The position numbers were made by a program, and so were the translations under genes. A stretch of DNA of 45,527 nt from the NCBI RefSeq assembly GCF_014066305.1, contig NW_023501177.1, forward strand, positions 1 to 45,527, written 5' to 3'. Below are positions 1 through 13,299 of this stretch, piece after piece; the stretch's first letter is position 1; every line of letters begins with the position of its first letter. The notes below the pieces were generated by a model. The model searched no databases. It was not told the DNA's origin and saw only the letters and a list, made by a program, of their open reading frames with translations. This DNA is from Letharia columbiana (Eukaryota > Ascomycota > Lecanoromycetes > Lecanorales > Parmeliaceae).

Positions 1-442
1 GATATTATATTATAAAATAATATATATATAGAATATTTCGATTAAGATTTCTATATTTAGAAATAGCTATTCTAATTATTATTCTAGTTAATAATTACGC
101 TAAATTAATAAGATATAAAATTAAATATAATTATATTTTATTACTCTATATATATAAAAGAAAGCGAGCTATATTTATTAATAATAAGAAAAGCTTATCT
201 TTCTCTAGTATTAGCTATATAAAATTCGTCGATACTTCGTAATTAAAGTTATCGACGATAATTTTATACGCCTATTACGTATTTTCGATATTACTATTTA
301 ATATAAAATTATATATATTATAATTATAATCTTTTTATTAAATCGTTAATTTAGAAAAGTTAATATATTTCTTAATATTCTCTTAAAAGTATTATAGCTT
401 AATATAATAAGTTATATTTCTTTAAGCTATCTTCTCGCGATA

Positions 443-2637
443 TATAAAAAAAGATTAGATATAAAAAGTATATAAAAGTATATTTAATAATTCTAGAATA
501 AATTAATAATATCTATAATAATAATTAGAATTAAGAATTAGATATACTCGAATAAGAGATAACTTTATATTATTTATATAATAGCGATAATAGTAATTAA
601 GATTAAAATATTAATTTAAATAACGTAGCTTTTATAGTAAACTTTTTATTATTATACGCTAAATTAATTATATATAAATAAAGATCTATAATTTTATCTT
701 TTAAATATAATTATATTTAATATTTTAAGATTTTTATAATAACTCGATATTTATTAATTAGCGCGTTAATATTATTATATCTAAGCTACGATAGCGCTTA
801 TTATTAAGTTCTATATTATACTTTTAAGTAGCTTAAAAGATAAGATCTACTTAATTATTAATACGTATAATAAAATTATTTTTAATACTTATATTTTATT
901 TAGCTTTAATATTATTTATTTTCTCTTAATTTAAGCTTTTATCTTTATTTATATATATAATAATTCGCGTAATAAGTAAAACTCTAGACTTCTTCGTAAT
1001 TACGCTCGCGTACTTTTTTTATATAATATTATTAAAATATAAATCTATTAGAATAATAATTAGAACTAGAAACTACTTATTACTTATTTATTATATCTTA
1101 TCTAATTTATTTAAGAGCTTACTTTTATTATAATAATAATATATCGATATATTTAATTTTATATTTTTTAATAATTATAGCGTAATTAATAATTAAGATA
1201 TTAATTTTCTTTATTTTCTTAATTAGTTTCTTTTTAAATATAAATATATTTATTTACTATCGCGATCTCTTAATATTTTTATTTTAATTAAATTTATTCT
1301 TCGCTTTTTATTTTAGCTAAGAGTTTAATCGTTATTTAATTAATTTATATTAAAACTCTTTAATATCGCTATTATTATTAGTATTTAATATTTATTATAA
1401 TAAATTATTAGACTTAATCTCTTCTATTTTAATTATTATAAAAAGATAAATTAATAGATATATATAAAAGAATTAAAGGATTTATATAAATATTTATAAA
1501 TATTAAGCTATTTTTAATCTTAATTAAAGCTCGTTTTATTAAAAAGTGCGTTAATTCTAATAAATATCGATATTAGAAATAAAGAGGATATATATTATAT
1601 ATTATTTTAAGTATATTATTATAGAGTTTAATTTAAAAAATAATTATTTTTATAAAGATAGTAAGACTTAAAGATAAGAAAGTAAGAATAAAATATACGA
1701 AAATTTTAATAAGTTATAGTAATTTAATATTAGTTAAATTAGATAAAGATAATTACTTATTAACTCGCTCTCTTAAATCTTTTATTTTTTAATCTATATA
1801 AATTATAATAATAATTATAATTATTATAAAAGTAGTTAAAATTATACTAGATAATAATATTTAATAAATATAATTCGCTTAAATTTAAATCTTTAAAATT
1901 AAAAAGAAAATATTTTATTAATATTTAATTTAAGCTAGACGATTTAAAGTAATTTAAAAATTATATACGCGATAGATATCTAAGCTTTTCTTTTCTTCTT
2001 CTTTCTCTCTAAAACTTTCTTTTTATATTAATTCTTCTTTTTATTAAACTATCTTCTTTATATATTAAATTTTTATTTAAATAATCTAATATTATTATAG
2101 CGATATTAAAAGTATAATATAGTCGTTAAGTTATATATTTATTTTTTATCTTTTAATAACTTTAAGCTAATATATAGATAGATTACGCGAAGAGCTTAAT
2201 TTATATATACTTAATCTATTATTAATAACTCTTCGAAAAAGTTAATATTATTTTAGAATACTAGACGTAGTATTAAAGTAAAGACTTTATTAGATATTAT
2301 TATCGCTTTAATTACTAGTCGCCGCTTTAATCGCTATTATTATCGCTTTAATAGATATTATCTCTACTTTAATAGATATCGCCTTTACTTTAATAGTATT
2401 AAAGCGTTAATAGAAATTAGATAATATATTCTTTTAGTTATTATTATATTTATTATATATAACTAAGCGCTATAGCTTAAGCTTTTATATAAGATTTATT
2501 ATTATTAAAAATTAATTAATTTTATAATCTCGAAGCTTCTCTTTTAGCGCTTAATTTATTAAATTATACTTAACGAAATATTTTTGGTTATTAAAATCTA
2601 TTAAAGCGCTATTATATTTAAAAATTCGCTTTTAAAG
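443..2637. repeat. Copy A of a 2.2-kb direct repeat
   Basis: This block is repeated in the same orientation at about 3,038-5,193. The two differ mostly by C/T and G/A changes, as expected when each copy was mutated independently by RIP. Both begin near an A-rich run followed by GATATAAAAAGTATATAAAA and end near AAAAATTCGCTTTTAAA. Near the right end (2,270-2,410) is an 18-bp periodic stretch built on ATTATCGCTTTAATAGAT. I could not assign a transposon family. Confidence 0.7.
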
Positions 2638-3037
2638 TATTATATAAGATAATAAAAGCCTTTTTAATTCGTTAGTTTAAGAGTAAGTTTTTTATTACTA
2701 CGCTTTATAATTAATTCTAATAATCTCTATTTAAATAGATATCTATCTTTATATAATATATAAAAAGTAAGTTATATTATAAAAAAAGAATCTAGATCTT
2801 ATAATTATCTTAACTAAGCTATTTAAATTAAAGATAAGAATATATTTATCTTTATATAATTTAATTATTAAACTAGTTAATTATTATAAATATAACTATA
2901 AAATATAATTATATATTATTAATTATCTAAATAATTATAAAAAGTATAAAAGAAATAAAATTATATAATTAAGTACTTATAAATTTTCCTCTTCTAAATA
3001 TTTATTTTAATTTAAAGTTTAATCGCTATTTAATTAA

Positions 3038-5193
3038 AAAAAAGATAAGATATAAAAAGTATATAAAAGTATATTTAATAATTCTAGAATAAATTAACGA
3101 TATCTATAATAATAATTAGAATTAAGAATTAAATATACCTCGAATAAGAGATAGCTTTATATTACTTATATAATAGTAAAAGTAATAATTAAGATTAAAA
3201 TATTAATTTAAATATTATAACTTTTATAGTAAACTTTTTATTATTATATATTAGATTAATTATATATTAATAAAGATTTATAATTTTATCTTTTAAATAT
3301 AATCGCGTTTAATATTTTAAGATTTTTATAATAGCTTAATACTTATTAGTTAACGCGTTAATATTATTATATTTAAATTATAATAAAGCTTATTATTAAA
3401 TTCTATATCGCGCTTTTAAATAGCTTAAAAGATAAAATCTATTTAATTATTAATATATATAATAAAATTATTCTTAATACTTATATCTTATTTAACTTTA
3501 ATATTATTTATATTCTTATAATTTAAGCTTTTATCTTTATTTATATATATAATAATTTACGCGATAAATAAAACTCTAAACTTCTTCGCAATTACGCTCG
3601 CGTACTTTCTTTATATAATATTATTAAAACGTAAGTTTATTAGAATAATAATTAGAATTAGAAGTTATTTATTACTTATCTATTATATTTTATTTAATTT
3701 CTTTAAGAGCTTACTTCTATTTTTATTACGATATATTAATATATCTAGTTTTATACTTATTATAAACTATAATATAATTAATAATTAAAATATTAACTTT
3801 CTTTATTTTCTTAATTAATTTCTTCTTAAATATAAATATATTTATTTACTATCGCGATCTCTTAATATTTTTATTTTTATTAAATTTATTCTTCGCTTTT
3901 CGTTTTAGTTAAAAGTCTAATTACTATCTAATTAATTTATATTAAAACTCTTTAATATCGTTATTATTATTAATATTTAATATTTATTATAATAAATTAT
4001 TAAACTTAATATTTTTTATTTTAATCGCTATAAAAAGATAAGTTAATAGATATATATAAAGAAATTAAAGAATTTATATAAATATTTATAAATACTAAGC
4101 TATACTTAATTTTAATTAATATTTATTTTATTAAAAAGTATATTAATTCTAATAAGTATTAAAGTTAGAAATAAAGAGTATATATCGTATACTATTTTAA
4201 TTATAGAGTTTAAGTTAAAAAAATAATTATTTATATAAAAAAAAGAAAATAAAAATAAAATACGCGAAAATTTTAATAAGTTATAATAGATTTTTTTTTA
4301 TTAAATTAGATAAAGATAATTATTTACTAACTCGCTTTTTTAAATATTTTATCTTTTAATTTATATAAGCTATAATAATAACTATAAATATTATAGAAGT
4401 AGATAAGATTATATTAGATAATAGTATTTAATAAATATAATTTATTTAAATTTAAATCTTTAAAATTAAAGAGAAAACGCGTTATTTATTAATATTTAAA
4501 TTAAGCTAGATAATATAAAGTAATTTAAATATTTAATATATACGATAAATATCTAAGCTTTTTTTTAAGACTTTCTTTTTTATATTAACTCTTCTTATTA
4601 TAAGACTATCTTCTTTATATATTAAACTTCTATTTAAATAATTTAATATTATTATAATAATATCTAAAATATAATATAGACGTTAAGCTATATATTTATT
4701 TTTTATTTATTAATAACTTTAAATTAATATATAGATAGATTACGTAAAGAGCTTAATTAATATATATTTAATTTATTATTAATAGCTTTTCGAAAAAGTT
4801 AATATTATTTTAAATTACGCGTAATAATAATCTATTTAAAAGCGTTATAATAAAGCGTTTATTAGATATTATCGCTACTTTAATAGATATTACTATTACT
4901 TTAATAAATATCGTTATTACTTTAATAGATATTATTATCGCTTTAATAGATATTATCTCTATTTTAGTAATATTAAAGTATTAATAAAAATTAGATACTA
5001 TATTTTTTTAATTTTTTTAATTTTATTATATATAAATAACGTAAGCTATAGCTTAAGCTTTACGCGAGATTTATTATTATTAAATTTTAATTAATCTTAT
5101 AATTTTAAAGCTTCTCTTTTAGCGCGTAGTTTATAAGATTTTATATTATATATATATTATATTATTTAATTATTATTTTTAAAAATTCGCTTT
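3038..5193. repeat. Copy B of the 2.2-kb direct repeat
   Basis: Second copy of the block at 443-2,637, separated from it by about 400 bp of unrelated AT-rich DNA. The 18-bp periodic segment recurs at about 4,860-4,985. The start-to-start offset is about 2.6 kb. The tandem arrangement could be two insertions of one element or a local duplication that then became a RIP target. Confidence 0.7.
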
Positions 5194-5625
5194 TAAAAGA
5201 TAACTCTATATTTTTATAATAAATAAGATATTAAATAGAATAATTAATAGAATTTAATTTTTTATTTATTAGCTAATAATAAGTCTTATAACTTATATAT
5301 CTAATTATATTTAAGATTATAATTATAATTATTTTTATAATTATAATTAATATAAATTAAGACTTTCTATTAATATAGAACTTTTTTTAAAAGATTTATA
5401 TAAGTATAATTAAAGATTAATATTTTTTTTTAAGTGTTAAACGCTTAGTAAGAAGTACTAGAAGATTTATATCTAGATATTTATTAATTATATATTAAAA
5501 TTTACTTATTTAAAATTTTAGATATAAATATCTTTATTTTTAAATAAGATAAAGAAGCTATAGATTTAAAATTAAATATTATTAAGAATTATCTACTATT
5601 TTCTATTATATTTTAATTATTTATA

Positions 5626-6105
5626 ATTATTAATATACTCGTTAATAAGAAAGATATACTATTATTATACGAATTTAATCGCGATATTAATAATAACTAT
5701 AAAAATTAAAATTATTAAATATAAAGATACTCGCTAATAAGAAAGGCGTATTATTACTATATAAATTTAATTATAATATTAATAGTAATTATAGAAATTA
5801 AAGTTATCGAATATAGAGATACTCGCTAATAAGAAAGGCGTATTATTATTATATAAATTTAATCGTAATATTAATAATAATTATAAAAACTAAAGTTATT
5901 AAATATAAAGATACTCGTTAATAAGAAAGGCGTATTATTACTATACGAATTTATAAATTTAATCGCGATATTAATAATAATTATAGAAATTAAAGTTATC
6001 GAATATAGAAATACTCGCTAATAAGAAAGGCGTATTATTATTATATAAATTTAATCGCGATATTAATAGTAATTATAGAAATTAAAGTTATTAAATATAG
6101 AAATA
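5626..6105. repeat. 92-bp tandem repeat, about five copies
   Basis: The landmark TCG(C/T)TAATAAGAAAG begins at 5639, 5731, 5823, 5915 and 6015, giving spacings of 92, 92, 92 and 100 bp; the last carries an 8-bp insertion. The period is not a multiple of three, so a repeated protein motif is unlikely in the present sequence. Copies differ by transitions of RIP type. Confidence 0.85.
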
Positions 6106-9100
6106 TAATCTTTAATTTAATATAGATTTTAGAATAAGAAGTCTCTTTTACTAGAGTAATAGCATTTTTATGAATATATATCTATATTTAAATCGATTTA
6201 AGAAGTTTTATTTTATAAATATAAAATATATAAAATTATTAGATTAAGTATAATAGTTAAATATTATTAATTAAGCGTAATAAATAGAATAATAATTAGA
6301 ATATCTTATTCTTAACTTAGAATAGTTTTTCTTTTATATATTATATATTTTCTTTTTATAAAAACTATATCTAGACTTTAATAATACTATATTATTATTT
6401 ATAAATTTATATCTTATCGTAATTATCTAAAAAGTTATATATCTTTTAATTATAAAGTAATTCTTTTTATATAAAATATATATAATTAAGCCGCTAGATA
6501 TTAATTAGTAATTTTCTTTATTTATAATTATTAAAGAGTAAGTTATATTATTAAAATTACTCGCTAATTTTATTTTTATAATTTTTTAAAGTACGCTTAA
6601 TATAGAGATTTAAATTCGAAATAAATTAATTAAATTTAAAATTATATAAATTAAAATCTTCTTTATTACTTAAGCGAATATAATTTAAAAAATAATTAAA
6701 TTCGTTAATTTTTATAGTTTACGAATTTCTTTTAATATATAGGCTTTAAAATTTAATTAGTAATAATTTAATTAGCGCGTATAATTAATTTATTATTTAA
6801 TTTAGATATATATAATCGATATAACTACGCACTTTTCTTATTTATAATTATACTTCTTAAACTTCGCGTATAATCTTCTAATTTTTATCTTCGCGAAATC
6901 TTATTTTTATTTTACTTTAATAATTTAAATAAGTTTAAATTAATAATTAATAAATTATTAAGAATTTTTTAAGTTTTTATAATTATCGAGTTAATAGCTT
7001 TAATAAATAATAATATTATATATTAATAAATTATATTTAATATTATAATTAATTATTATATTAAGAGATATAGCGCTATTAAGTATATATTTACTTTATA
7101 AAAATAATATTATTAATTTAATTTAACTATAGAGTATAGAGAAAATAATTTTATTTTTTTTAGATATAAATAATATTATAATAAATAAGTATATTATAAT
7201 ATAATTATTATAATAATAAAAAGAATTTTTAAGAAAAAAGAGAGTAAATTAGAAAAGAATAATATTAAATATTTATTATCGAGCTAATTAATATTATATA
7301 ATTAAAATCTTATTAAAATAAAATACTATTTAAAGATAAATTAAGTTTAAATATTAATTAGAAAGCTAATTAGAAAAAGAGATTAATTTTTTTATTATTA
7401 ATATATATCGTAGAGCTATATATAAGCGCTTCTTTTTATATTTTAAATATACTTTAAATATTTATAGCTATATATATATATCCTCTTTTATATTTTATAT
7501 ATTTTAATATTCTTTATATATACGATATATCTATTAAAGATAATCTTATTAATCTAACTAATTTCTATTTAATTTTATATTTACTAATTATAAGAAAAGC
7601 TCTTTATTTTAATATTATAATTTTATTAATTCGTTATTCTTAGATATCGAGTTATTTATAATTTATAATTAATTTACTTACTTTCTTTTCTTCTTCTACT
7701 CTAAAAATAGAAGAAAATATTATTTCTTTTTTATCTTTATCTATAACGAACTAGTTATTATTTTTATAAGATTAAAAATATCGATTTAAAGACGAGATCG
7801 TTTAATTAAAAGCGAAGAATATAATACTTTAATATTTTAACGCTTAAATAAAAGATATTATAATATTACTCGAATAGAAGAAAGTTATATTAATAAGAAA
7901 GATCTTAAAATTTAAAAATAATCTTAGCGCGGCGAAAGGTTTAATTTTTATATATAAAAGATTTAGATAATAATTAATTTAGCTAATTAAATTATTAAAG
8001 CGTTTAAGCTAAATTCTAATTCTATATTAATATTTAATAAAATTTATTTAATAATTTTAAAATATTAATATATATCTTTATTAATATAATTAGCGATTAA
8101 AATATTAATTAAATAAATATAATTTTTAATTTTAATAGTTAAAATAATATAGTAATAAACTAGTATTAATATTAAAGTAAATAAAATATATATTATATTA
8201 AATAGAGAAGCGTTAATAGCTAGATTAATTAGAGTTTTAAATTAATAAAATTAAATACTAATTTTATATTAATAGTATTATATATTTTTAAATATATAAC
8301 TACTAATTATAACGCTAATTAGAAAAGATTAATTTCTAATTTAAATATTAGAAATAATATAGCGATATATTATTAAAGCGATATAAGTTTTTATTATAGT
8401 AAAAAGATAGAATTTATATATTAAATATTAATCTTATTTTATTTCTAATATTTTATTTATTTATATATTTCTTTTAATTTCTTTTTAAATATCTTAATTT
8501 TAAGATATTAATTAAATCTTTATTTAACGTAGATTTAGCTTTTTTAATTAACGATATTTAATATAAGATATTAATAAGTATATTTTAATATAAAGATAGT
8601 AATAAATCTTATTTTCTTTTTAATATTAATAATAAAAAATAATAAATATAATAATAAATAAAGATAGTATAAATTATATAGAATTAGTTTAAACTTAATA
8701 GCGATTATTAATCTATTTATTAAGACTTAGAAATTAGAAAATTCTAGAAATAAATATAATTTAACGAATATACGCTTATTAATTTTAGAAAATTATATAT
8801 TATTTATTATTATTATAATAAGATTTTAATTTATCTATTTATATATTATAAAATAAACGATATAATAGTATATATTAAGTTTAAGAAATATATTAAGAAA
8901 TCTAATTTAAGTAATTTATAATAAATAAATTTAATTAATAATTATAAAAATTAGATATATTTCTAAATTAGACGATATAAACTATTAATAAATAAAATAA
9001 TAAATAAAATATTTAATTTATTATTTACTCTAGAAAAGATAATATTAAGATTTTTTTATAATATTAAAAGATTAAAAGTTTATACGCGAAGACTTTTCGA

Positions 9101-12048
9101 AATAATTTTATCGCTAAATTATAAATATTAGTATTTTATTTATAATCGCTAATAATTCTAAGATACTATAACTCTTATATTACTTTAATCTTAATATATA
9201 ATTAGAGTTAATATTTATTATAAAGAATTAATTAATAAGAAAAGCTATAGAGCTAGAGATAAAATTAATAAAAAATTTATTAATTAATAATATTAAAGTC
9301 TCTCTAGCTCTAAATTATTAATTATTTTATAATTATTAATTATTTATAATAATTCTAGCTTTTTTTATTAATATTAATTAATAATAATATAAGATTTTTA
9401 TAGATTTTAAATATATTAAAGATAAATATACTAATTAGAAACTTATAAGTATTATTAATCTAATTCTTATAGAATATAAGATTTAATTTTATACATTTAG
9501 ATTTATAATTAATAACGTTAATAATAATAATATACTCTTTAAAGATTTAATTATTTATCTTTTTATTTTTATAATAGAAAATCCGCTTAATATTAAAGAA
9601 TTTAAATTTTTAAATTATTTATAATATATTCTTTATATAGCGTATATTATTTAACTAACTTTAAAAGAACTTTTAAATAATATTAAAATTATTTTAATAA
9701 ATAAGAAATTTTAAAAAAGCTAAGATAATAAAGAAGATAAGAATTAAGTTTAAGTAAATATAATTAGCTTATTAATAACTCTAATAAAAATATAATATTT
9801 TTTATTATTATTCTAATTATTATATTATTAATTATATTAAGATTTAAAAAATCGCTATATATATTAATACTAGCGGTTAGCGTAAAGAGATCTTTTTTAT
9901 ATTATAAGCTAAATAACTTTAAGATAAAAATATTTTAATATTAGATAAATATTAATCTTCTAAAAAAAAGTAATATTATTAAAAATACTCTCTTAAGCTC
10001 TTTTAGAATATTAAGACTTATTAAGATTTAATTTATTAAATATTAATTCGCGCTTTACTTCTTTATATCGATATTATATACTTCTTAAAAAATAGATTAA
10101 CTATTTATTTAAGATTAAGTAATAAAAAATAGTTATAAATAAAAATTATAATCTAGATATCTAAATAATTTTTAATTAATTTCTAATAGATTTAATATTT
10201 AATTTAGCTTATTAGACTTTTTTATAAATTTATAAAATTAATAAATAAAGAAAAAGAGATTATAATTTACTACGTCTTTAATATTTATAATTATCTATTT
10301 AATTATATAGATAAAAAGCTTAAAAAATTAAGAAGAAAGAGAATTTCTTAAAAAAAAGAACTTCTTAAAGCTCTTAAAACGACTCGCGAGAAATTAACTA
10401 TTTATTATAATCGAACTTAATTAAATTTAAACTATCTATATAAATAAGTTATACTTTTATATTTAAGTTATAATAATATAAAGTTAAAGAAATTAAATTA
10501 AAAGATTAATATTAAAAAGAAATTATAAATAAAGATTTATTAAAAAGCGCTTAAAAGAATATTTTAAAATTATTAAAATATTAATATAAGTAATTAATTA
10601 TAAAGAGCTAAGCGAATAAATTAATTAAATAAAAATACGCTTAATTAAGCGATAAAATCTAAAATTAAAAATTTAGATAATAAGAATAGATATAATTAGC
10701 TTTAGTAATATAAACGAAATAATAAATCTTTTAATTATTATTCTAATTATAATCTTACCTCTAATCTTTATAAAGCTTCTTTTAATAATCTAGCGAATCT
10801 TTTAATTCTAAAATAATAAAAGAAATTAAAGTCTAAATACGTTATAATTACTTAAATAGCTTATAATATTCTTTATTCTCTCCTCGAAGGCTATTACGTA
10901 TAAGCGATATTTCTTAATAATTAAAAGATATTATAATACTTAGAAATATTATTTATTAGCGATATTCTATACTTTAATAATAATTCTTTATATAAAATAT
11001 TAAGAAAATAAGCTTAAATAAATTAGACTTAATTTTAAAGAAGATCTTAATATATTAGATTAGACTAAAAGAGCTAATAGTACTTTATATAAAAATTTAG
11101 TTAATAATTATAATAATTATATTAATAAAGATAATAAACTTATAAAAAGTATTTTAATAAGTTTAATATTTATAAATTTATTAAGATATATCGCTAATAC
11201 TTTATAATATATAAAGAAATAATTAATAAGTTTATAGTTAGAGAGAATTAGTAATAATAAATTTAATCTCGATGAAAAGATTTAAGATAACTTAAAAAGC
11301 GAATTTATTTATAAATAGTTAATAAGTTTAATTAGATAAAGATAAATTTAAAATATTTAAAAGAATTGCGATAGAGTAGAATAGAAGAGTAGTAAAGAGT
11401 TTAAGAGAAGAATAAATATAAAGTTTATTAAGCTTATTTAACGCGTTAAGACGAATATATAAATAGAGATAATTATAGAATTTTATTCTTATAATATTTA
11501 AAGATTTAAAATTTAGAATATTCTTTTATATTATAATTTTAAGAAGAAGAATAGAGACGCTTATAGTTCTAATTATTATTCTAATTATTACTATTAATAA
11601 AAAGATAAATAGCTATATTAAATTATTCTTTATATTTCCTCTCTCTTAATAAAGAAGAATAAATATATTCTATATATCTCAATTAAATTATTCTATAAAT
11701 ATAGAAATTTCAATCGAGATATTCTATATATATATTATTTTATAATATAATATTATAAATATATTATATCGTAGAATATTTCGTTAAGATCTCGAATTCA
11801 TATTAGAAAAATGAAATAATATCCGATTCTATTTATATTATATTCGGATACGATATAATATTACTTAATATGAAATATTTTATAGAATATATCATATCTT
11901 TTCGGCTAGTAACTCTAATAGATATCGATAATAAGAAAATCTTTATATTATAATCTTTTATTAAAGAGATATAGATTTCTAAATCTAAATACGCGTTAAT
12001 AATAGTACGTGCTATCGATAATTATTAAATACCCTTATATAAGAAGTA

Positions 12049-12053
12049 TAATT
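12049..12053. repeat. Left target-site duplication TAATT
   Basis: Five bases directly before the left LTR of the 1.18-kb element. They match the five bases directly after its right LTR (13,237-13,241) exactly. Confidence 0.8.
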
Positions 12054-12298
12054 TATCGAAATATAACTTCCGCGTATTTCAGCTATCATGTTTTTCAGTT
12101 ATCTAATTTTATACTATATTTAAAACCTAGCCTCGAAGAGATTTTAGAGAATTAATTCGTTCGTTCTATATAATATATATTATATATCTAAAGTTCTAAT
12201 AGATTATAAGTTTAATTTATAGAGTATTTAGATTAAGTTATTATAATATTAGCTTTCTATAAGACTAATTTAGATATAGAGTTATAACTACGTCGTCG

Positions 12299-12410
12299 TA
12301 TCGTTATAAAGAACTCTTATCGTTATAAAGAACCCTCGTTATTATAAAGAACCCTCGTTATTATAAAGAACTCTCGTCGTTATAAAAAACTCTTATCGTC
12401 GTAAAGAACT
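12299..12410. repeat. ~20-bp tandem repeat inside the TRIM-like element
   Basis: About six imperfect copies of a unit such as CGTTATAAAGAACTCTTAT, with AAGAACCCTCGTTATTAT variants. Confidence 0.8.
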
Positions 12411-12599
12411 TAGTTATATTATAAAATAGAAAGAATAAAGAGAAATATCGCGAAGAACTATAGATAATTTAATAAAGATATATATTAATATAATATATAA
12501 GTTCTATATAGAATAGCTATATTACTTCGAGATAGAGTATTATATCTTACTCTTATTATCTAGAAAGAATATTACGCTCTAAGAATATATTATATTACT

Positions 12600-12800
12600 C
12601 TAGAAAGAAGTATTATATTAAGAAGACGTATTACTTAGAATAGATATTAAATATTATATTAAAAAGATATATTATCTAGAATAGATATTAAATATTATAT
12701 TAGAAAGACGTATTATCTAGAATAGATATTAAATATTACGTTAGAAAGACGTATTATCTAGAATAGATATTAAATATTATATTAGAAAGACGTATTATAT
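12600..12800. repeat. ~41-bp tandem repeat inside the TRIM-like element
   Basis: Four to five copies of a unit combining AGAAAGACGTATTATCTAG and AATAGATATTAAATATTA. Confidence 0.8.
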
Positions 12801-12814
12801 TAGAATAATATATA

Positions 12815-13025
12815 TTATAACTAAAATAATCTATTATTATAACTAAAATAGTCTATTATTACGACTAAAATAGTTTATTATTATTACGACTGAAATAATC
12901 TATTATTACGACTAAACTAGCTTATTATTACGACTAAAATAGCCTTCTATTAAAAGGCTAAAATAACCTATTGTTATTGAGGCTGGAATAGTCTATTATT
13001 GAAAGGCTGAAATAGTCTTTATCGT
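12815..13025. repeat. ~23-bp tandem repeat inside the TRIM-like element
   Basis: About nine copies built on TATTATTACGACTAAAATAG. The right-hand copies have lost less G and C than the left-hand ones, so the transition out of the mutated zone runs through this array. Confidence 0.75.
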
Positions 13026-13236
13026 TAATAGGAGTTATATATAGCTTCATTTCTTATTAAGTAAACTGAGAGCGTGACTATAGGGGAGTGTCGAAATGTG
13101 GCTCCCGCGCATCCCAGCCACCATGTTTTCCAGCCACCTGATTTTGTACTGTATTTAGGACCTGGCCTAGGAGAGGTTTTAGAGAATCAATTCGTTTATT
13201 CTATATAATATATATTATATATCTAAAATTATAATA

Positions 13237-13241
13237 TAATT
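13237..13241. repeat. Right target-site duplication TAATT
   Basis: Five bases directly after the right 148-bp LTR, identical to 12,049-12,053. Confidence 0.8.
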
Positions 13242-13299
13242 TAATCTTTAATCTCGCGAATAGTCGGGGAAAAAAGTAAGAGTAAATCTTAAAGACGTA

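Larger units (their letters stand above)
1..11754. mobile_element. Possible large degraded element bounded by ~60-bp inverted repeats
   Basis: Positions 1-62 read in reverse complement match 11,691-11,754 with only a handful of differences over about 52 bp. The left copy touches the window edge and may continue outside. This would make an 11.7-kb element, or two related elements in opposite orientation. The interior holds a duplicated 2.2-kb block, a 92-bp tandem array and long unclassified stretches (about 6.1-11.6 kb) where I could not recognise reverse transcriptase, integrase or transposase motifs on either strand. The AT-rich composition raises the risk of chance similarity, but the aligned stretch is too long and too specific to dismiss. 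Confidence 0.4.
12054..13236 (+). mobile_element. Complete short non-autonomous LTR retrotransposon (TRIM-like)
   Basis: Two 148-bp direct LTRs (12,054-12,201 and 13,089-13,236) flank an 887-bp interior, and the whole is bracketed by the 5-bp duplication TAATT. The right LTR starts with TG and is preceded by a purine tract (AGGGGAG, 13,082-13,088), which sets the plus orientation; the ends fit TG...CA before mutation. The interior carries no coding capacity. It is almost entirely three tandem arrays: about 20-bp units at 12,299-12,410, about 41-bp units at 12,600-12,800 and about 23-bp units at 12,815-13,025. The left LTR is heavily mutated while most of the right LTR (13,089-13,200) is nearly untouched. 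Mobilisation would require enzymes from another element. Confidence 0.85.

Noticed and set aside
443..5193. The 2.2-kb direct repeats as LTRs of one element
   Set aside because: They are separated by only about 400 bp of unrelated DNA, and I found no TG...CA ends, purine tract or target duplication.
12600..13025. CRISPR-like array
   Set aside because: The units are direct tandem repeats without distinct spacers, lie inside an LTR element, and the organism is a fungus.
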